This document shows positions 5,159 to 6,658 of a DNA stretch of 6,658 bases, in pieces (positions within the stretch are counted from its first letter, which is position 1; each line of letters begins with the position of its first letter). The notes beneath the pieces were generated by a model. That model saw nothing but the letters and a program-made list of their open reading frames with translations. It did not search any database and had not been told where the DNA came from. Source of the stretch: Patescibacteria group bacterium (lineage in GTDB: Bacteria; Patescibacteriota; Minisyncoccia; JAHISW01; Tagabacteraceae); assembly GCA_018817995.1 (NCBI GenBank), contig JAHISW010000053.1, forward strand, positions 1 to 6,658, given 5' to 3'. The position numbers were made by a program, and so were the translations under genes.

Positions 5159-5165
5159 AAAACCA

Positions 5166-6548
5166 ATGGAAACAGAGAACATATTTGACGTAGATAAACT
5201 GTGGAGAAAAGCGTTAGTGGAAATTGAACTACTTGTTTCCAGGGCTAATTTTGTTACATGGTTTCAAAACACAAAAATCAACTACCTTAAAGACGGCGTA
5301 ATTTTTCTAAATGTACCGAATAGTTTCGCCAAAGAATGGATACAGAAAAAATACGATAAATTCATTCTTAAATCTTTAAGAAGAATAGACCCTTCCATAA
5401 GGTCTATAGACTATATTATTCACAGCAACCCTATAGACACAGAGAGGAGAGCGCCAATAAAACAAGTCTTTAAGAAAACAGAAGACACACAAGATACACA
5501 ACTTGAGTTTACAGAATTTTACGAAACAAAAGATTCTTTAAACCCAAAATATGTGTTTGATAATTTCATTATTGGTTCATTTAATGAGTTGGCTCATGCC
5601 GCGGCTATCGCTGTCACTAAAAAATTAGGTCTAGCCTACAACCCTCTGTTTATTTACGGTGGTGTCGGTTTGGGAAAAACACATCTTCTTCAGGCAATAG
5701 GAAATGAAATAAAAAAACAAAACCAAAACACAAGAATAAAATACACAACAACAGAAAGATTTACCAATGAATATATACAATCATTAAAAACCAATAGAAT
5801 GTATGAATTCAAAAACAATTACATACAATATGATTTATTAATAATAGACGATATTCAATTTCTAGCAAAAAAAACAAAAACACAAGAAGAGTTCTTTCAT
5901 GTATTTAACGCTCTTTATGAAAATAATAAACAAATTATACTTTCCTCTGACCGTTCTCCCAAATCAATACCGGACCTTGAAGAAAGGCTGAGGTCCAGAT
6001 TTGAAGGGGGAATGATGGCAGATGTTTCAGAACCGGAATATGAGTCTCGTGTGGCAATACTTAGCTCCAAAGCTCAAGAAAAAAATTTTGATTTATCAAA
6101 AGAAGCAATAGACTACATAGCATCATCAATCAAAAACAATATAAGGGAGTTGGAGGGTTTTTTGAATATTCTTCTGGCGCAATCAAGATTATTAAACCGA
6201 AGTTTATCAATAAACGAAATAGAGGATTTATTTAAAAAAACCTCAACAAAATCAAAGAAAAAAGTAACATTCAATCAAATTATAAAAACCATATCTGATT
6301 TTTATGAAATAAAAGAACAAAATATTTTTGAAAAATCAAGAAAAAAGGAATTTGTGTTGCCTCGCCAAGTTGCTATGTATATACTTAGAAAAGATTTCAA
6401 TGGGTCTTACCCTTATATTGGACAAAAATTTGGCGGAAAAGACCACACAACAGTAATGCATGCTTGTGAGAAAATATCTAAAGACAACAAAAATGACCAA
6501 AAACTAAAAAACGATATACAAATGATAAGAGATTGTCTGTATAAATAG
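5166..6548 (+). CDS. dnaA: Chromosomal replication initiator protein DnaA
   Basis: Encodes 460 residues, a normal full length. Domain I is residues 1-85 (LWRKALVEIE, VTWFQNTKI, PNSFAKEWIQKKY), followed by a short linker domain II (about 86-124). The AAA+ domain III starts at LNPKYVFDNFIIGSFN, with Walker A GGVGLGKTHL (165-174), Walker B LLIIDDIQFL (224-233), sensor 1 LSSD (259-262), the arginine-finger box RLRSRFEGG (R278) and the sensor 2 helix NNIRELEGFL (R327). Domain IV carries the DNA-binding signature: PRQVAMYILR (399-408), YPYIGQKFGGKDHTTVMHAC with DHTTV at 426-430. All residues for ATP binding and DnaA-box recognition are present, so this should be a working initiator that melts the origin and loads helicase. 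It is transcribed away from rpmH and starts with ATG without a Shine-Dalgarno. dnaN is the expected next gene but lies beyond the window. Confidence 0.98.
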   Translation: METENIFDVDKLWRKALVEIELLVSRANFVTWFQNTKINYLKDGVIFLNVPNSFAKEWIQKKYDKFILKSLRRIDPSIRSIDYIIHSNPIDTERRAPIKQVFKKTEDTQDTQLEFTEFYETKDSLNPKYVFDNFIIGSFNELAHAAAIAVTKKLGLAYNPLFIYGGVGLGKTHLLQAIGNEIKKQNQNTRIKYTTTERFTNEYIQSLKTNRMYEFKNNYIQYDLLIIDDIQFLAKKTKTQEEFFHVFNALYENNKQIILSSDRSPKSIPDLEERLRSRFEGGMMADVSEPEYESRVAILSSKAQEKNFDLSKEAIDYIASSIKNNIRELEGFLNILLAQSRLLNRSLSINEIEDLFKKTSTKSKKKVTFNQIIKTISDFYEIKEQNIFEKSRKKEFVLPRQVAMYILRKDFNGSYPYIGQKFGGKDHTTVMHACEKISKDNKNDQKLKNDIQMIRDCLYK

Positions 6549-6658
6549 AGAATTAAAAAGTGGATAACGGATGGATACTGATAAATACTATTGATTTCTT
6601 TTTGATAACTCGCTGTCTTATTAATAGGTTATTAACATGTTGTTAAAGAATTAAAAAA
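6549..6658. other. AT-rich non-coding region after dnaA with a DnaA-box-like site
   Basis: No gene is seen in these 110 bp, which run to the window edge. AGTGGATAA (6559-6567) reads TTATCCACT on the minus strand, one base off the consensus box, and a related TGGATACTGA follows TGGATAACGG 11 bp later. Further on, TTATTAACA (6629-6637) resembles the CACA-type repeats upstream of dnaA. It may be the second half of a split origin or the control region of dnaN. I see no clear terminator for dnaA. Confidence 0.35.

Larger units (their letters stand above)
5021..5165. other. Candidate replication origin (oriC) between rpmH and dnaA
   Basis: This 145-bp AT-rich gap separates divergent rpmH and dnaA, a classic origin position. 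It has three sites ending in CACA, spaced 11 and 13 bp: TATTCCACA (5056-5064), TAATACACA (5067-5075) and ATTAACACA (5080-5088). The first two differ by one base from the loose consensus TTWTNCACA, the third by two. CACAAGTAAT (5061) and CACAAGTTAT (5072) form a direct repeat one helical turn apart. The flanks are AT-rich enough for unwinding. No perfect TTATCCACA is present, so origin function is a reasonable guess, not a certainty; part of the origin may lie beyond dnaA. Confidence 0.5.

Noticed and set aside
1..6658. Recoded TGA (glycine, as in Gracilibacteria/Absconditabacteria)
   Set aside because: TGA ends the first gene and rnpA at the expected lengths, and no conserved protein here contains an internal TGA.

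Overview
The window looks like the replication-origin neighbourhood of an AT-rich bacterial chromosome, most likely from the Candidate Phyla Radiation (Patescibacteria, Parcubacteria-like). Three things suggest this: the conserved block rpmH-rnpA-yidC-jag divergent from dnaA, in very compact form; a pilin of the type IV secretion pilin-like family common in these genomes, next to a membrane-anchored beta-propeller protein; and no recognisable Shine-Dalgarno sequence at any gene start. TGA is a normal stop codon here (first gene and rnpA), which argues against the recoded Gracilibacteria/Absconditabacteria. The lineage is an inference from gene content, not from a marker-gene search.

Left part (1-3258, plus strand): the 3' end of a gene for a protein with two tandem beta-sandwich (Ig/PKD-like) repeats is joined by a TGATG stop/start overlap to a two-TM pilin with an unusual 14-cysteine C-terminal domain. 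Next comes a NYN (PIN-like) nuclease-fold gene whose last codons lie in a perfect palindrome. After a 90-bp gap containing a perfect consensus DnaA box there is a single-pass membrane protein with an extracytoplasmic TolB/PD40-like propeller. The first, second and fourth genes look like parts of a cell-surface or secretion apparatus; the NYN gene looks like an intruder between them.

Middle (3259-3347): a convergent junction with a perfect 15-bp stem hairpin nested inside a second, imperfect inverted repeat.

Right part (3348-6548): on the minus strand, rpmH, rnpA, yidC and jag run as one packed operon (11-nt gap, 4-nt overlap, 65-nt overlap), coding for ribosomal protein L34, the RNase P protein, the membrane insertase and a KH-R3H RNA-binding protein. 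dnaA runs the other way. The 145-bp gap between rpmH and dnaA holds two divergent sigma70-type promoters, both placed so that transcription would begin at or within one base of the start codon (leaderless mRNAs), and a cluster of phased CACA-ending DnaA-box-like repeats: a candidate oriC. The 110 bp after dnaA is AT-rich, non-coding, contains another near-consensus DnaA box and probably leads to dnaN outside the window.

I saw no rRNA, tRNA, CRISPR array, transposase or prophage genes. The best candidates for new biology are the cysteine-rich pilin with its coupled Ig-like partner, the NYN cassette with flanking near-repeats, and the leaderless divergent promoter arrangement at the origin.
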